Translations under genes and position numbers: made by a program
Shown here: one piece after another, positions 47,588 through 56,874 of the stretch
Numbering within the stretch: position 1 is the stretch's first letter
How the letters are laid out: each line of letters starts with the position of its first letter
The notes under the pieces: model-generated
Database searches by the model: none
Told to the model about the DNA's origin: nothing
What the model saw: only the letters and a program-made list of their open reading frames with translations
IMG/VR virus record: IMGVR_UViG_3300007735_000804
Coordinates: 124,001-188,000 of that record
DNA length: 64,000 nt
Reading direction: 5' to 3' (one strand)
From: a virus

Positions 47588-49552
47588 TTATATTGGGCAA
47601 TCTATTGATGTTTTAATGTCTCCAGAAACCTTAACTGTACCCAAAAGTGGACGAAGAATTGCTCCAGTTCCAGTGTTTGATGTAATTGTAAGAATTGGTA
47701 AGGTATCAATAACATTATTTAGAGGTTTAACTCGATAGATACGACCATCAACAATTTGGGAATCGTAAGTATTTCCAACACTATCAGTAATTACAACATC
47801 TTTATATCCAGTTCCACCATTCTCTATTATCACATCTATAATAGAATATTCATCAATATTACCAATTGAATAATTTTCTCCTTCAGAAACTATGTAAATT
47901 GATTTAATTTCTCCACTTCCATTTAAAGTTGCTCTTGCAACTGCACCATAACCTTGATCTGCATCATCAATAATTTCAACAAATGGTGGAAATGCATAAC
48001 CAGATCCAGGATTTGTAACTTGAACTCCAATAACACTTGCAGTTGTATTACCATCCGAATTAGTTACAACATTTCCAAAAATTGGAACTGCTTCAGCACC
48101 AGAACCACCACCACCAAAGATATTAATTGTAGGTGGGCTTGCAAATTGTAATGCATCCGTAAAACATTGTTGAACAGAATTAATGTCAACACCAGAATTT
48201 ACAATATCTGTAATATTTTGTACAGAATCAAAAGTATCTACCATCGAGTTTGTTAATGATGATACTGATCCAGATGAACCACCACCTACAGTCCATTGAT
48301 TTACAAGATTTTTGAAATTATCTGTGCTTTGATTACAAGCAAATCCCACACCAAATTGAGATAATAAACCTATAGATTCTCTGAGAACATTACCAAGATC
48401 AAAATCTGAGAAAAATTGTAAAAGTTGTACTACTGCTTCTATAGGTCCACTCAATAGATTTTCTAAAACACCAATGACAGAATTTAAAAGAGTTCCTGCG
48501 AATTGATCAACTGCACAACTTACAAATCTATCTACATTATCAACAACAGAATTTAAAATATCAGAAACAACACCTTTTAATTCTTCAATAACAGAACCAG
48601 CAACACATCCAAATGCTTCTTCAAGTGACTTAACTGGTATTACCATAGCTTCTTGAGCTAGAAGACCAGCTTGGTGTGCTAATGCTGGATTACCAGTCGC
48701 TATAAGGAATTGGGCGTAGACTAGATCATATAGTAATTTTAAACCTTCCTTCAATAAACCAACTAGACCTGGAAAACTACCTCCATTTTCTTCATCGCCA
48801 TTAATCAAATAATCAAACATACCACCCACAAAATCATTACAATAAGTAACAATTGTATCTGCTGCTCTATCAATTTCTGTTTGAATTTTTTGAAGATCTC
48901 CTTGAAGTTGTCTTAAATCCTTGAGAAGATTATCGACAGTTGATTTTATTTTATCAATCTGAGTATTTTTAACCGTGTTAGCAAGAGGAAACTTATCTCC
49001 AATTGCATCACTTTCTGGAACTATTTGCTCACCTACTTCTTGTGATAATTGTTGTGCTTGCTCTGGTGTAATGCTTTGAGGTGAACGTTGAGAATTTTCG
49101 GTGGGTTGATTACTTTCACTTGGAGTAACTTTCGCTTTTTCTACTTTACTAGAATAACCAGTAAACGCTTCAAATGGAGATTGATAACTTGTTGAAGGAA
49201 CAAAATCACTTCTACCAAATGTTGCAAGAATAACTGGAATTTGAGCATTATCACCATCTAAAAAGAATCCAAGAACAACATCGCCTTGTTGAAGTTGAAC
49301 TCCAGTCGCTACATTCGCAGCACCACTCCCTGCCGTGGTTGGAATCAAACATTGTGCCCAAGGTAGATCTTCATTTGGAAGATCCGCCTCACTATAAGGA
49401 TGATAACCTAAAATTCTAACCTTAAAACGATTTCCCCAACCACCACCTTCTATTTGTTGTCCCATAGAAGATAATGGTGGAATCTGACCGATCCACCAAC
49501 GAAACCCGTCTCTACCAATAAAGTGACTTTGAAGTAATGATTGATCTAACAT
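47588..49552 (-). CDS. gp5-like baseplate hub protein (OB-fold), 654 aa
   Basis: N-terminus FRWWIGQIPPLSSMGQQIEG, then GNRFKVRILGYHPYSEADLP and VLGFFLDGDNAQIPVILATF: the OB-fold of T4 gp5. The lysozyme domain of T4 gp5 is not visible; the rest is a helical region (about 160-420) and two beta modules with NPGSGYAFPP and NGGTGY repeats. Lysozyme activity seems to be in 50890-52668 instead. Confidence 0.75.
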   Translation of the reverse strand: MLDQSLLQSHFIGRDGFRWWIGQIPPLSSMGQQIEGGGWGNRFKVRILGYHPYSEADLPNEDLPWAQCLIPTTAGSGAANVATGVQLQQGDVVLGFFLDGDNAQIPVILATFGRSDFVPSTSYQSPFEAFTGYSSKVEKAKVTPSESNQPTENSQRSPQSITPEQAQQLSQEVGEQIVPESDAIGDKFPLANTVKNTQIDKIKSTVDNLLKDLRQLQGDLQKIQTEIDRAADTIVTYCNDFVGGMFDYLINGDEENGGSFPGLVGLLKEGLKLLYDLVYAQFLIATGNPALAHQAGLLAQEAMVIPVKSLEEAFGCVAGSVIEELKGVVSDILNSVVDNVDRFVSCAVDQFAGTLLNSVIGVLENLLSGPIEAVVQLLQFFSDFDLGNVLRESIGLLSQFGVGFACNQSTDNFKNLVNQWTVGGGSSGSVSSLTNSMVDTFDSVQNITDIVNSGVDINSVQQCFTDALQFASPPTINIFGGGGSGAEAVPIFGNVVTNSDGNTTASVIGVQVTNPGSGYAFPPFVEIIDDADQGYGAVARATLNGSGEIKSIYIVSEGENYSIGNIDEYSIIDVIIENGGTGYKDVVITDSVGNTYDSQIVDGRIYRVKPLNNVIDTLPILTITSNTGTGAILRPLLGTVKVSGDIKTSIDCPI

Positions 49553-50890
49553 TTATAATGCCTTTGCCTCTACATTAATACCAAATGTATCTCTTACTAA
49601 TTTCATCGAAGTATATGAATAATTTGCATCAAAGTGATGGCACAACTCCTTAATCATATATAGACCACTAGTTTCAGTGTCATATTCTTTTGCTTTTGAT
49701 TGTGTGATTTTTGGAAACTGACACTCTATAATATCACCTGCTCTTAAATTTGTGTTCGATGGCACCATTACACTTAAAGTTTGTGTAAACAAAATATTGT
49801 ATCTCATAAGAGATTGAGACTGATATTCCGTTTGATCAGAATTAATTGCTGTTGATACATCCTTCTCCATCGTACCAACGTCATAAACTGCAGTAATAAG
49901 ACGAGTTGGAACATCTCCTAACGTCTTGTCGGATCCCTCTGAAAGTGGTGGTAATTTAAGTTGACTACCAAGATTTTTAGTTTTACCTGCATAATTCTCA
50001 AGTTTAAACATTCCCTCTTCTGGTTTAGAAAATGAAAAATCTAGTGGGTTAAAAAACATTCTATGACTACCATATGTTCCTAACTTTAATTTTTCAATCA
50101 AATTTTGATTTTTTTCGGTTACATAATTCAAAATTTTAAAATCATTGTTTACTTTATTATTATTTTCATCATAAGATTCATTCGCTTGGTTATAAGTATA
50201 GACTGCTTTTGCAGGTTGCTTTATCAAATCATCAACAGATCTAAACTGAAAACCATCTTTTGTTTGATAAAATAAAAATCCTGCAGTAGCACTTCCAGAA
50301 CTTTCAGGAACTGCTTTTGATGCTAACCATATTAATACACTAAATGGTTTTCTTAAATTTCCAATAAATCCATACTTGTTAGATGACTTATCGATTGTCC
50401 CTATCTTATTTGTCTTTAAAGTATCTTTTAAAATTTTCTCTACAGAATTGCTGATTTTTAAACTTGTTGGATATTTTTGTCCAACTCTTGTAGTCTCATT
50501 TGTAATTGCTTCTCTTGAAACAAGATGTAATGTAAAACTTTCTTGGTTAGTTTCAGAAATAACATCAGTAATGCTTGAAACATATAAGTAATCTTCTACT
50601 TTTTTTGAAAAATCAAGTCCAGGATTTGTCTGTGAATTACCTGCAACTTTCATCGAAAGTCTTTCACCACCGCGAAGTGGAAGACCATTATAAATTGATT
50701 GCTTATCAGTTCCCCCTTCTGCAGTAATTGTATTACCTGTGTTTATAATTTTAACCTTTGCTGTAATCGTGGGTGAAAAAATGTCCTCAAAATAATCAAC
50801 GGAAATGGCACCAGTCGAAATATCAATTGTTCGACTGCGATCATTTGACTCTAAAACTAACTCTTCGTATATTGACTTTGTAATCGACAT
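49553..50890 (-). CDS. gp27-like baseplate hub protein, 445 aa
   Basis: MSITKSIYEELVLESNDRSR, then SVDYFEDIFSPTITAKVKII. The C-terminus (NLRAGDIIECQFPKITQSKA ... SGLYMIKELCHHFDANYSYT ... LVRDTFG) matches the final domain of gp27/VgrG-like hubs. Forms a trimeric ring under the tail tube. Shares one base with both neighbours. Confidence 0.75.
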   Translation of the reverse strand: MSITKSIYEELVLESNDRSRTIDISTGAISVDYFEDIFSPTITAKVKIINTGNTITAEGGTDKQSIYNGLPLRGGERLSMKVAGNSQTNPGLDFSKKVEDYLYVSSITDVISETNQESFTLHLVSREAITNETTRVGQKYPTSLKISNSVEKILKDTLKTNKIGTIDKSSNKYGFIGNLRKPFSVLIWLASKAVPESSGSATAGFLFYQTKDGFQFRSVDDLIKQPAKAVYTYNQANESYDENNNKVNNDFKILNYVTEKNQNLIEKLKLGTYGSHRMFFNPLDFSFSKPEEGMFKLENYAGKTKNLGSQLKLPPLSEGSDKTLGDVPTRLITAVYDVGTMEKDVSTAINSDQTEYQSQSLMRYNILFTQTLSVMVPSNTNLRAGDIIECQFPKITQSKAKEYDTETSGLYMIKELCHHFDANYSYTSMKLVRDTFGINVEAKAL

Positions 50891-52668
50891 TATAGGTACG
50901 CCAAATCTAAAAGAAGTTTATTCTTGATAAAGTTATTTAACATCATAAAGTTCGATGCTGGAGTTTGACCAGTATCTCCACCACCTCCACCTCCTCCCAT
51001 AATAACATTCTGTTGAGATGGTGGTTGAGCAATAATAATGTCTTGCCCTCTTCTTTCTGGAGTGATTCCTGCTGGATATGACATTCTTTGTTGTGGTGGT
51101 GCTGATATTTGCGCTGGCGAAGATTTTACTACTCCCGGAGATGTTCCACCTTTAAATTCAAAATGCCCTCCATGACTTCCAGAATAATCATATGCATACC
51201 AACCATATCTAGCACCATATTTTCTCATCCAAGCATTTGAAGGACCATGTATATCTAATGCTAATCCCTTAAGGTGTTTGGATTTTATGGCGCCACCAAC
51301 TTTTACATTTTTTTCAAAACTGCGCTGACTACTTGCAACGTCAGATCCTTTTACTATCCCTCCAGAATCTCTCATCATAGCAGCAAATGCTTCTGCTGCA
51401 GATCTAGAAAGAACTACTGGTCTACCATAAACATCTTTTGCACCATCAGGAGTAAATCCACCACCAGTATCCGCAGTTCCAGATGTATATTGGGAAGAAC
51501 CAGCAGTAACAATAGATGGTTTTGAAGGTGACTGTATATTTTGTTGAGTTGGTTTCCCAAGTGGAGTATTTTTCGCTTTATACATTAATGCTATTTGCTC
51601 TTTTGTATATTTGGAATACTTTGTCCAAGCACCAGGACCTTGTGTTTTAAGTAGTCCCATTGCCAATAAATCTTGATTATTTTGATCAAATCTATCATTA
51701 TCCTTTAATCCAGCAGATGTTTGTGCAGATATAAGAGATCCTGGAATAATTTGATATCTACCAGCTGCCCACAAAGTTTTTTTAACATTTTGATATTGCT
51801 TGACTTCACCAATGCTCATATCGGTAAGATTTTTTCCAAGCCATTTCTTTGATCCTCCCGGGCGATCACCAGCTTGACCATTGTTCATTGCGTTATAATC
51901 ACCACCACTTTCTGGTCCTGCAATAATATCTAAAGCTTGTTTATGAATCGGTTGCAATTTTCCACCTTGACCTGATGTTCCAGGGTCATTATAAGCCCCC
52001 TCATCAGTTATTTCTGTTCCAAATCCAGGAATTTGTTCCCCACTATACTTACCTTGAGTCAAAGGTGTAGTTACAAGACCAAATGCCTCTTCTATCTGCA
52101 CCCCTAATCCAGCAATTGTCGAATTTAATTGGTCAAATGAACTTCTTAATCGATTTGAACTATCTAGAAAATCAAAACTCGCAATATTTTGTCCCAATGC
52201 ACCCATAATATTGCCAAAATTAGCAAATAATTGAATTGTATTGTTGAAGAATCCAGATAACAATTGCCCTGCTCTTTGTAATCTAGCAATAAACTCTTTA
52301 CCAATTCCAAGCAAAGTTGGAAGGTTATTCAATAACCAACCAGCAGTTAAATAACCAACAAATCCTATAAGTCTTTCAAAAAATCCTTTTGAGGTATCTG
52401 CTTGTGCAAGATTTTGAGCACCATTAGGTTTCTGTAATGTATCTACTGCCTCAATTTCATCTTCAAGTTGTTTTCTTCTCTCCGTCTCAACACGACGAGT
52501 TCTCAACATTTTGGTTTGAGTAAATATTTCTCTTTTAACTTTCGTTCTTTTAAATACAACTTGAGAAATATTTTGTATAGACTTATTTGCAGTCGTAACA
52601 CCTTTTTTAGCAAGGTCTGTAGTTTTTGATAGTTTTTGAAAATTAACAGAAGGAGCTAAAAGTGCCAT
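50890..52668 (-). CDS. Tail lysin with two peptidoglycan-degrading domains, 592 aa
   Basis: Residues 40-90 are charged and helical, followed by a hydrophobic FFERLIGFVGYLTAGWLLNN (96-115). Residues about 245-365 (IAGPESGGDYNAMNNGQAG ... AAGRYQIIPGSL) resemble a muramidase with Glu253 as the likely acid. Residues about 420-507 (SKHLKGLALDIHG with His465 and Asp472; SHGGHFEF with His502) look like an M15/VanY-type peptidase zinc site. It would locally cut the cell wall during DNA injection. Confidence 0.75.
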   Translation of the reverse strand: MALLAPSVNFQKLSKTTDLAKKGVTTANKSIQNISQVVFKRTKVKREIFTQTKMLRTRRVETERRKQLEDEIEAVDTLQKPNGAQNLAQADTSKGFFERLIGFVGYLTAGWLLNNLPTLLGIGKEFIARLQRAGQLLSGFFNNTIQLFANFGNIMGALGQNIASFDFLDSSNRLRSSFDQLNSTIAGLGVQIEEAFGLVTTPLTQGKYSGEQIPGFGTEITDEGAYNDPGTSGQGGKLQPIHKQALDIIAGPESGGDYNAMNNGQAGDRPGGSKKWLGKNLTDMSIGEVKQYQNVKKTLWAAGRYQIIPGSLISAQTSAGLKDNDRFDQNNQDLLAMGLLKTQGPGAWTKYSKYTKEQIALMYKAKNTPLGKPTQQNIQSPSKPSIVTAGSSQYTSGTADTGGGFTPDGAKDVYGRPVVLSRSAAEAFAAMMRDSGGIVKGSDVASSQRSFEKNVKVGGAIKSKHLKGLALDIHGPSNAWMRKYGARYGWYAYDYSGSHGGHFEFKGGTSPGVVKSSPAQISAPPQQRMSYPAGITPERRGQDIIIAQPPSQQNVIMGGGGGGGDTGQTPASNFMMLNNFIKNKLLLDLAYL

Positions 52669-52669
52669 T

Positions 52670-54250
52670 TTACATTACCACATTATAATTGAGTTGTGAA
52701 TATAAAACATAGAAGTTATCAGTATTTCCAGAAGGAACAAATGGAACATCAGTAAGTGGTTGTTGCTGTGGTGCAGGTGCAACTTGTGTTCTATCTTGTC
52801 CTCCGCTTGCAACAATTATATTTGGTTTTGGATCTGGTAAAGTTCCAACTGGTGCTATTGGTTTTGGTGGTGCTTGAACTTTTGCTTGACTCGTTTTTTT
52901 AGTTGGTTCTGATAGTTTTTGCTGCAACCCTTCAAAATCAATCGTTCCATATGGTGATGTAGACTCTGTTGGTTGTGTTTGTATGTCATTAAATGCGTTC
53001 AATTGATTTGCAGTATCTACAGAGAATGAAAATTCACTTAACTGTGGTGTTGCTGGTGTTTGTGGTTGAACTGGTGGCATCTCTGCAGGAGTTGGCGATG
53101 CTGCGGTTGGTTTTACTTTTGCTGTTGATGGTTCTTCTTTTTTACCAAAAAATGTACCTTTACCAAATCCAAATTCTCTTGCAACATCTAAACCAGCAAA
53201 TCCCAAACCAATACCAGGAATCGCAGATCCATAAGATAATAAACCTCCAACAATATCACCTTTAGCAATTCGATATGTACCAACTCCAAGTGCTAATGGT
53301 GTAAAGACTTTAGAAGCAACATTTCCTGCACCTCTTAAAAGACCACTAGCACCTTTACCTACATTTTTAGCTGCGCCCAAAAATTTGTCAAGGAAATTTC
53401 CACCTCTAGATAAAACTTTTCCACCACTTGTTGTAATTGGTACTTTTCCAGCAGTTTTTGCAGCAGCAGATCCAAGACCAAATAATTTCGAAAATGCTGC
53501 ACCTGCTGCTCTGAATGGTGCTAAAGCAATTTTGGCAGCTAACCCAGCAATTCTAAAAGTAAGAGCACTAATGGTTCTCATTACGAGACCAAAACCTATC
53601 TTAATTGCAGCAAATGCACCAATAGTATAAAGAACATTTTTAATTACAGAATTTTTAATTTCTTCAAGTTTTTTTGTATCGCCAGATGTAAATGCCTTGA
53701 GAGTTTCAATTCCCTGATTTGTTAACCAACCGAAAAATAGCGTTGTCATCGCACCCATTATTCGGTCAAATAAACCAACAACTTTCTTTTGAATATTAAG
53801 AACTGGTCTTGCTAAAGCTGCTGTTATTCTTCTTTCTAGTAAACTTTCTCGACCAGCTCTAATTTGTCTTTCGTTTAATCTTCTTTCTGCTTCTTGTTCA
53901 TCTTTTAAATTCTTTTGTTCAAGTTGACCCTCTAATAAAAGTTGTCTACCAAGATTTCCAATTCCACCAGATAGAACCTGAACATTAACACGAATTACGT
54001 CTAGACTTTGTTGAAGAGCACCTACAGATTGTTGCGTTTGTTCAATCTGCAAATTTTGAGTTCTATCAACTAAACTTGTTTGTGGTCTTACAATTATAGC
54101 ACTACCCTTTCCAGTTTCTCCGCCTCCTCCACCGCTTGCAAATCCAGATACTCTGGTGCTTCTAAATATTGCTTTTCTTCTCTCCGCAGACAAATAAGAC
54201 CCGGTAACAGGATCAACCCCAGTTTGTGCTATAGTTACGGGATCAGCCAT
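52670..54250 (-). CDS. Tape measure-like tail protein, 526 aa
   Basis: MADPVTIAQTGVDPVTGSYL, a coiled-coil (about 70-160: IEQTQQSVGALQQSLDVIRV), a hydrophobic FDRIMGAMTTLFFGWLTNQG stretch also seen in the tail lysin, Ala/Gly-rich helices (about 200-330) and a proline-rich C-terminus. The composition and place after gp51 suggest the tail length determinant or an injected protein. T4 gp29 is of similar size (590 aa), but identity is not proven. Confidence 0.6.
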   Translation of the reverse strand: MADPVTIAQTGVDPVTGSYLSAERRKAIFRSTRVSGFASGGGGGETGKGSAIIVRPQTSLVDRTQNLQIEQTQQSVGALQQSLDVIRVNVQVLSGGIGNLGRQLLLEGQLEQKNLKDEQEAERRLNERQIRAGRESLLERRITAALARPVLNIQKKVVGLFDRIMGAMTTLFFGWLTNQGIETLKAFTSGDTKKLEEIKNSVIKNVLYTIGAFAAIKIGFGLVMRTISALTFRIAGLAAKIALAPFRAAGAAFSKLFGLGSAAAKTAGKVPITTSGGKVLSRGGNFLDKFLGAAKNVGKGASGLLRGAGNVASKVFTPLALGVGTYRIAKGDIVGGLLSYGSAIPGIGLGFAGLDVAREFGFGKGTFFGKKEEPSTAKVKPTAASPTPAEMPPVQPQTPATPQLSEFSFSVDTANQLNAFNDIQTQPTESTSPYGTIDFEGLQQKLSEPTKKTSQAKVQAPPKPIAPVGTLPDPKPNIIVASGGQDRTQVAPAPQQQPLTDVPFVPSGNTDNFYVLYSQLNYNVVM

Positions 54251-54416
54251 TCGATTGGTTCTTTAAGTTTTCTTCTTCAATATACTGTTGGAGAAGACTA
54301 ATATAAACTTCCCTTTCCCAAGGAATCATATTTTCCAACTCTGTTAATGAATATTTATGATGCTGAATGAGGGCAAAGTTAGTTTTATAGTATGACGCAA
54401 GATCCTCATGCGTCAT
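54243..54416 (-). CDS. 51: gp51-like baseplate hub assembly protein, 57 aa
   Basis: ATG at 54414-54416, TGA at 54243-54245. MTHEDLASYYKTNFALIQHH then LTELENMIPWEREVYISLLQ. This matches the small gp51 of T4-like cyanophages as I recall it: YYKTNFALxQHHKYSL...ENMxPWERE. It lies directly after gp26 as in T4. gp51 acts catalytically in hub assembly. Confidence 0.7.
   Translation of the reverse strand: MTHEDLASYYKTNFALIQHHKYSLTELENMIPWEREVYISLLQQYIEEENLKNQSNG
54352..54359 (-). promoter_or_regulatory. Late-type promoter (CATAAATA), inside gp51
   Basis: CATAAATA on the minus strand within the gp51 coding sequence, about 100 bases before the tape measure-like gene. Confidence 0.35.
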
Positions 54417-54418
54417 TG

Positions 54419-55138
54419 CTAGGCGAAAAAACTTGTTAGACCCTCCAGAACAACCTCACTTTCAACATCTGTATTTGGATTCTTAATCTTAATAGTATGA
54501 GAAAGTTTTGGCATAGTCTCAAAGAATTTCTCAATTTGCTTAAATTGTTGTGATGTAAGTTGTTCTAGAAACTCTTTAAGTTCTTTCTTTGTTACATCAG
54601 ATGCCGACCAAGATTCTTCTTCATTATAAATTTGCTCGACACAGGCACAAATCATATCAAAAGTATCATCAACAGAAATATTATTATCAGAAGTAAAATT
54701 ATTTTTAATGAACTCTTGCATTGAAGGATATTTCATTCTCAACGTCAGATTTTCATCAAGTTTAATATCTCTTGAATGATCTTCTCTAAATTCTACTTGA
54801 ATATCATCCAAATTAATACTCATTGGAACTTGTGTAGTATTATCATCTGGACAAGTAAGTAAAATGTCTACACTTTCTCCAACAGACTTTCCACGAATAT
54901 TAAGAAACAAATATTCAATATCAAAAGTTGCCAGTTGCTCAATTTTAATACCACGAGTTATGATGCAGTTACTAATAACTTCTTTAACAGATTCTGCGAT
55001 TTGCTTTGGATCTTCACTCTCCATCGCAATAATCAGAATCTTTTCTTCTTTAACAAGAAATGGTCGATATTTAACTGATTTTTTTAATGACGGAATTTCC
55101 AACTCATACGTTGGCGTAGAAATCTTTGGTAAAGGCAT
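54419..55138 (-). CDS. 26: gp26 baseplate hub subunit, 239 aa
   Basis: MPLPKISTPTYELEIPSLKK, then YRPFLVKEEKILIIAMESED and ISNCIITRGIKIEQLATFDI, typical of the T4 baseplate protein family (gp26). C-terminus EVVLEGLTSFF. Length fits (T4 gp26 is 208 aa). An exact TATAAATA late promoter is 26 bases upstream. Confidence 0.85.
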   Translation of the reverse strand: MPLPKISTPTYELEIPSLKKSVKYRPFLVKEEKILIIAMESEDPKQIAESVKEVISNCIITRGIKIEQLATFDIEYLFLNIRGKSVGESVDILLTCPDDNTTQVPMSINLDDIQVEFREDHSRDIKLDENLTLRMKYPSMQEFIKNNFTSDNNISVDDTFDMICACVEQIYNEEESWSASDVTKKELKEFLEQLTSQQFKQIEKFFETMPKLSHTIKIKNPNTDVESEVVLEGLTSFFA

Positions 55139-55164
55139 AATGACCTATAGAACTTCAGTAAAAT

Positions 55165-55172
55165 TATTTATA
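55165..55172 (-). promoter_or_regulatory. Late promoter (TATAAATA)
   Basis: Exact T4 late promoter consensus on the minus strand, 26 bases before the gp26 start. Confidence 0.6.
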
Positions 55173-55175
55173 GTC

Positions 55176-56015
55176 TTATGGACCAAATCCTGGAGGATAT
55201 TGTCCTATTTCTTTAGCAACATAATCGGGCGATCTGTTCCAATCAATACTATTAGTAGTATCTACAGAAAAATTATAACTTTCTTGAGTTGCACTAAAAA
55301 TATCTTCTGAAGATAATGAACTATCAAGAGGTCTATTCCCATCTAAAGGATCTAAATTATTATTATTTCCTAAAACTTCATCAATACGATTAGTTTTACC
55401 TGCAATATAACGATCATAACTAAATGTTGCAGATACTTTAAGTGTATCAGAACTCATGTATGAGACAGGAATTGAACTCATATTTCTTGGATAAAATCCT
55501 CTGAAATTATACTCAATTTCTTTTTTATAATCCCTATCAAACTTTACAATCTTTACAGCATTTGCTTTATAATATGCAGGATATTGCATTCTTACGAAGT
55601 AATTATTAACATTCTGACTAATTGGAGCATTTTCACCTCCTAATCCAATAGAATTGAAAGATCCACTAGCAATAAATTCCATCCATGATTCTAAAAATTT
55701 AATCATTCTATAATCTCGATCAACATAAAAATCAAAACTAATTTCATCATAAATTCTAGAGTGTGCAAATTTTTCCTGAACTCCCATAAAGTTTCCAGAA
55801 ATTGTATTTGATCCTAAATTAGTTGTTGGAAGTGAAGCACTGTAGCAAAGAAGACCTGCACTTTCTGCAATAAATCTAGAATCAACACCTTTACCCCCCA
55901 AAAAAGTCATCAATTCTGGTGGAAGAGAACCAAATTGAACTTCGTAATGAGAAGTTTGGGCCAGACTTGTTAATAGTGGTTTAATATCCGATATTCTACG
56001 GGGACTTACTGCCAC
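55176..56015 (-). CDS. gp54-like baseplate tail-tube initiator, 279 aa
   Basis: MAVSPRRISDIKPLLTSLAQ, then YEVQFGSLPPELMTFLGGKG, CYSASLPTTNLGSNTISGNF and FYVDRDYRMIKFLESWMEFI. This is the pattern of tail-tube family proteins (gp19/gp48/gp54). Position next to gp26/gp51 and opposite gp48 suggests gp54. The exact assignment within the family is uncertain. Confidence 0.65.
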   Translation of the reverse strand: MAVSPRRISDIKPLLTSLAQTSHYEVQFGSLPPELMTFLGGKGVDSRFIAESAGLLCYSASLPTTNLGSNTISGNFMGVQEKFAHSRIYDEISFDFYVDRDYRMIKFLESWMEFIASGSFNSIGLGGENAPISQNVNNYFVRMQYPAYYKANAVKIVKFDRDYKKEIEYNFRGFYPRNMSSIPVSYMSSDTLKVSATFSYDRYIAGKTNRIDEVLGNNNNLDPLDGNRPLDSSLSSEDIFSATQESYNFSVDTTNSIDWNRSPDYVAKEIGQYPPGFGP

Positions 56016-56042
56016 TCTAAATACCTTATATGATTTTTACAG

Positions 56043-56050
56043 TATAAGTA
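56043..56050 (+). promoter_or_regulatory. Possible late-type promoter for the plus-strand genes
   Basis: TATAAGTA, one mismatch to TATAAATA, only five bases before the gp4 ATG, which is too close for comfort. Confidence 0.25.
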
Positions 56051-56055
56051 TTTAG

Positions 56056-56493
56056 ATGTCTTATAAGGGAAAATACAAACCATCATACCCAAAAAAATAT
56101 AAGGGAGATCCAACAAATATCATCTATCGTTCTTTGTGGGAGCGTAAATTTATGGTTTATTGTGATACCAATGAAAAAATATTAGAATGGGGCAGTGAAG
56201 AAGTATTTGTATGGTACAAGTCTCCAATTGATGGGAAACCTCACCGATATTTTCCAGATTTTTATATCAAAGTTCAAGAAGCAAACGGAACCACTAAAAA
56301 ATATCTTATTGAAATCAAACCACGAAGGCAGACGGTTCCACCAATAAAACCTCAAAGACAGACAAAAAAATACATCAGTGAAGTCTATGAGTATGCTAAA
56401 AATCAATCAAAGTGGGAAGCAGCACGAGAATGGTGTGCTGATCGTGGATATGAGTTCAAAATCATCACGGAATCAGAATTAGGTATCGGTTAA
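56056..56493 (+). CDS. 4: gp4 head completion protein, 145 aa
   Basis: MSYKGKYKPSYPKKYKGDPT, then YRSLWERKFMVYCDTNEKIL, RYFPDFYIKV and YLIEIKPRRQT. This is the gp4 (gp50) head completion protein of T4-like phages, with an endonuclease-like E...D...E-x-K fold (PDFYI, LIEIK). It prepares filled heads for tail joining. First of four plus-strand genes. Confidence 0.85.
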   Translation: MSYKGKYKPSYPKKYKGDPTNIIYRSLWERKFMVYCDTNEKILEWGSEEVFVWYKSPIDGKPHRYFPDFYIKVQEANGTTKKYLIEIKPRRQTVPPIKPQRQTKKYISEVYEYAKNQSKWEAAREWCADRGYEFKIITESELGIG

Positions 56494-56861
56494 TGCCTAG
56501 AAAGACACTTCAACAACGAAATCGCATTGCTCCCCTCGTTAAAAAACTGATTGGGATTGAAAGTGCTGATGATTTAATGCTTGAACTGATGAATGTTCTC
56601 ACAGAAACTAAAGAACCTCCAAGAGCTGGACGTTATTATATTTTTGTTTATAATGCTAAAACACCAAATATGAGATATGATCAAAATCCATTTGTTTATA
56701 TAAAGAATGTTTATACCTGGGGTTTTAGGGCATTAAATTATCATTGGGGTGAAGATAGACAATATACTTGGGATGAAATCGCTGGAGGAATATATGAGAT
56801 TTATAAAGACGAAATTGCAGATATGAGAAGAATACCTTTTGGCAATATTCGAACTAAATAA
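56493..56861 (+). CDS. Unknown protein next to gp4, 122 aa
   Basis: MPRKTLQQRNRIAPLVKKLI, then PRAGRYYIFVYNAKTPNMRY and YTWGFRALNYHWGEDRQYTW. Start shares its first base with the gp4 stop (TAATG). Conserved at this place in cyanomyoviruses as I recall; probably a structural or assembly protein. Confidence 0.65.
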   Translation: MPRKTLQQRNRIAPLVKKLIGIESADDLMLELMNVLTETKEPPRAGRYYIFVYNAKTPNMRYDQNPFVYIKNVYTWGFRALNYHWGEDRQYTWDEIAGGIYEIYKDEIADMRRIPFGNIRTK

Positions 56862-56874
56862 CTAAAAAACATAA

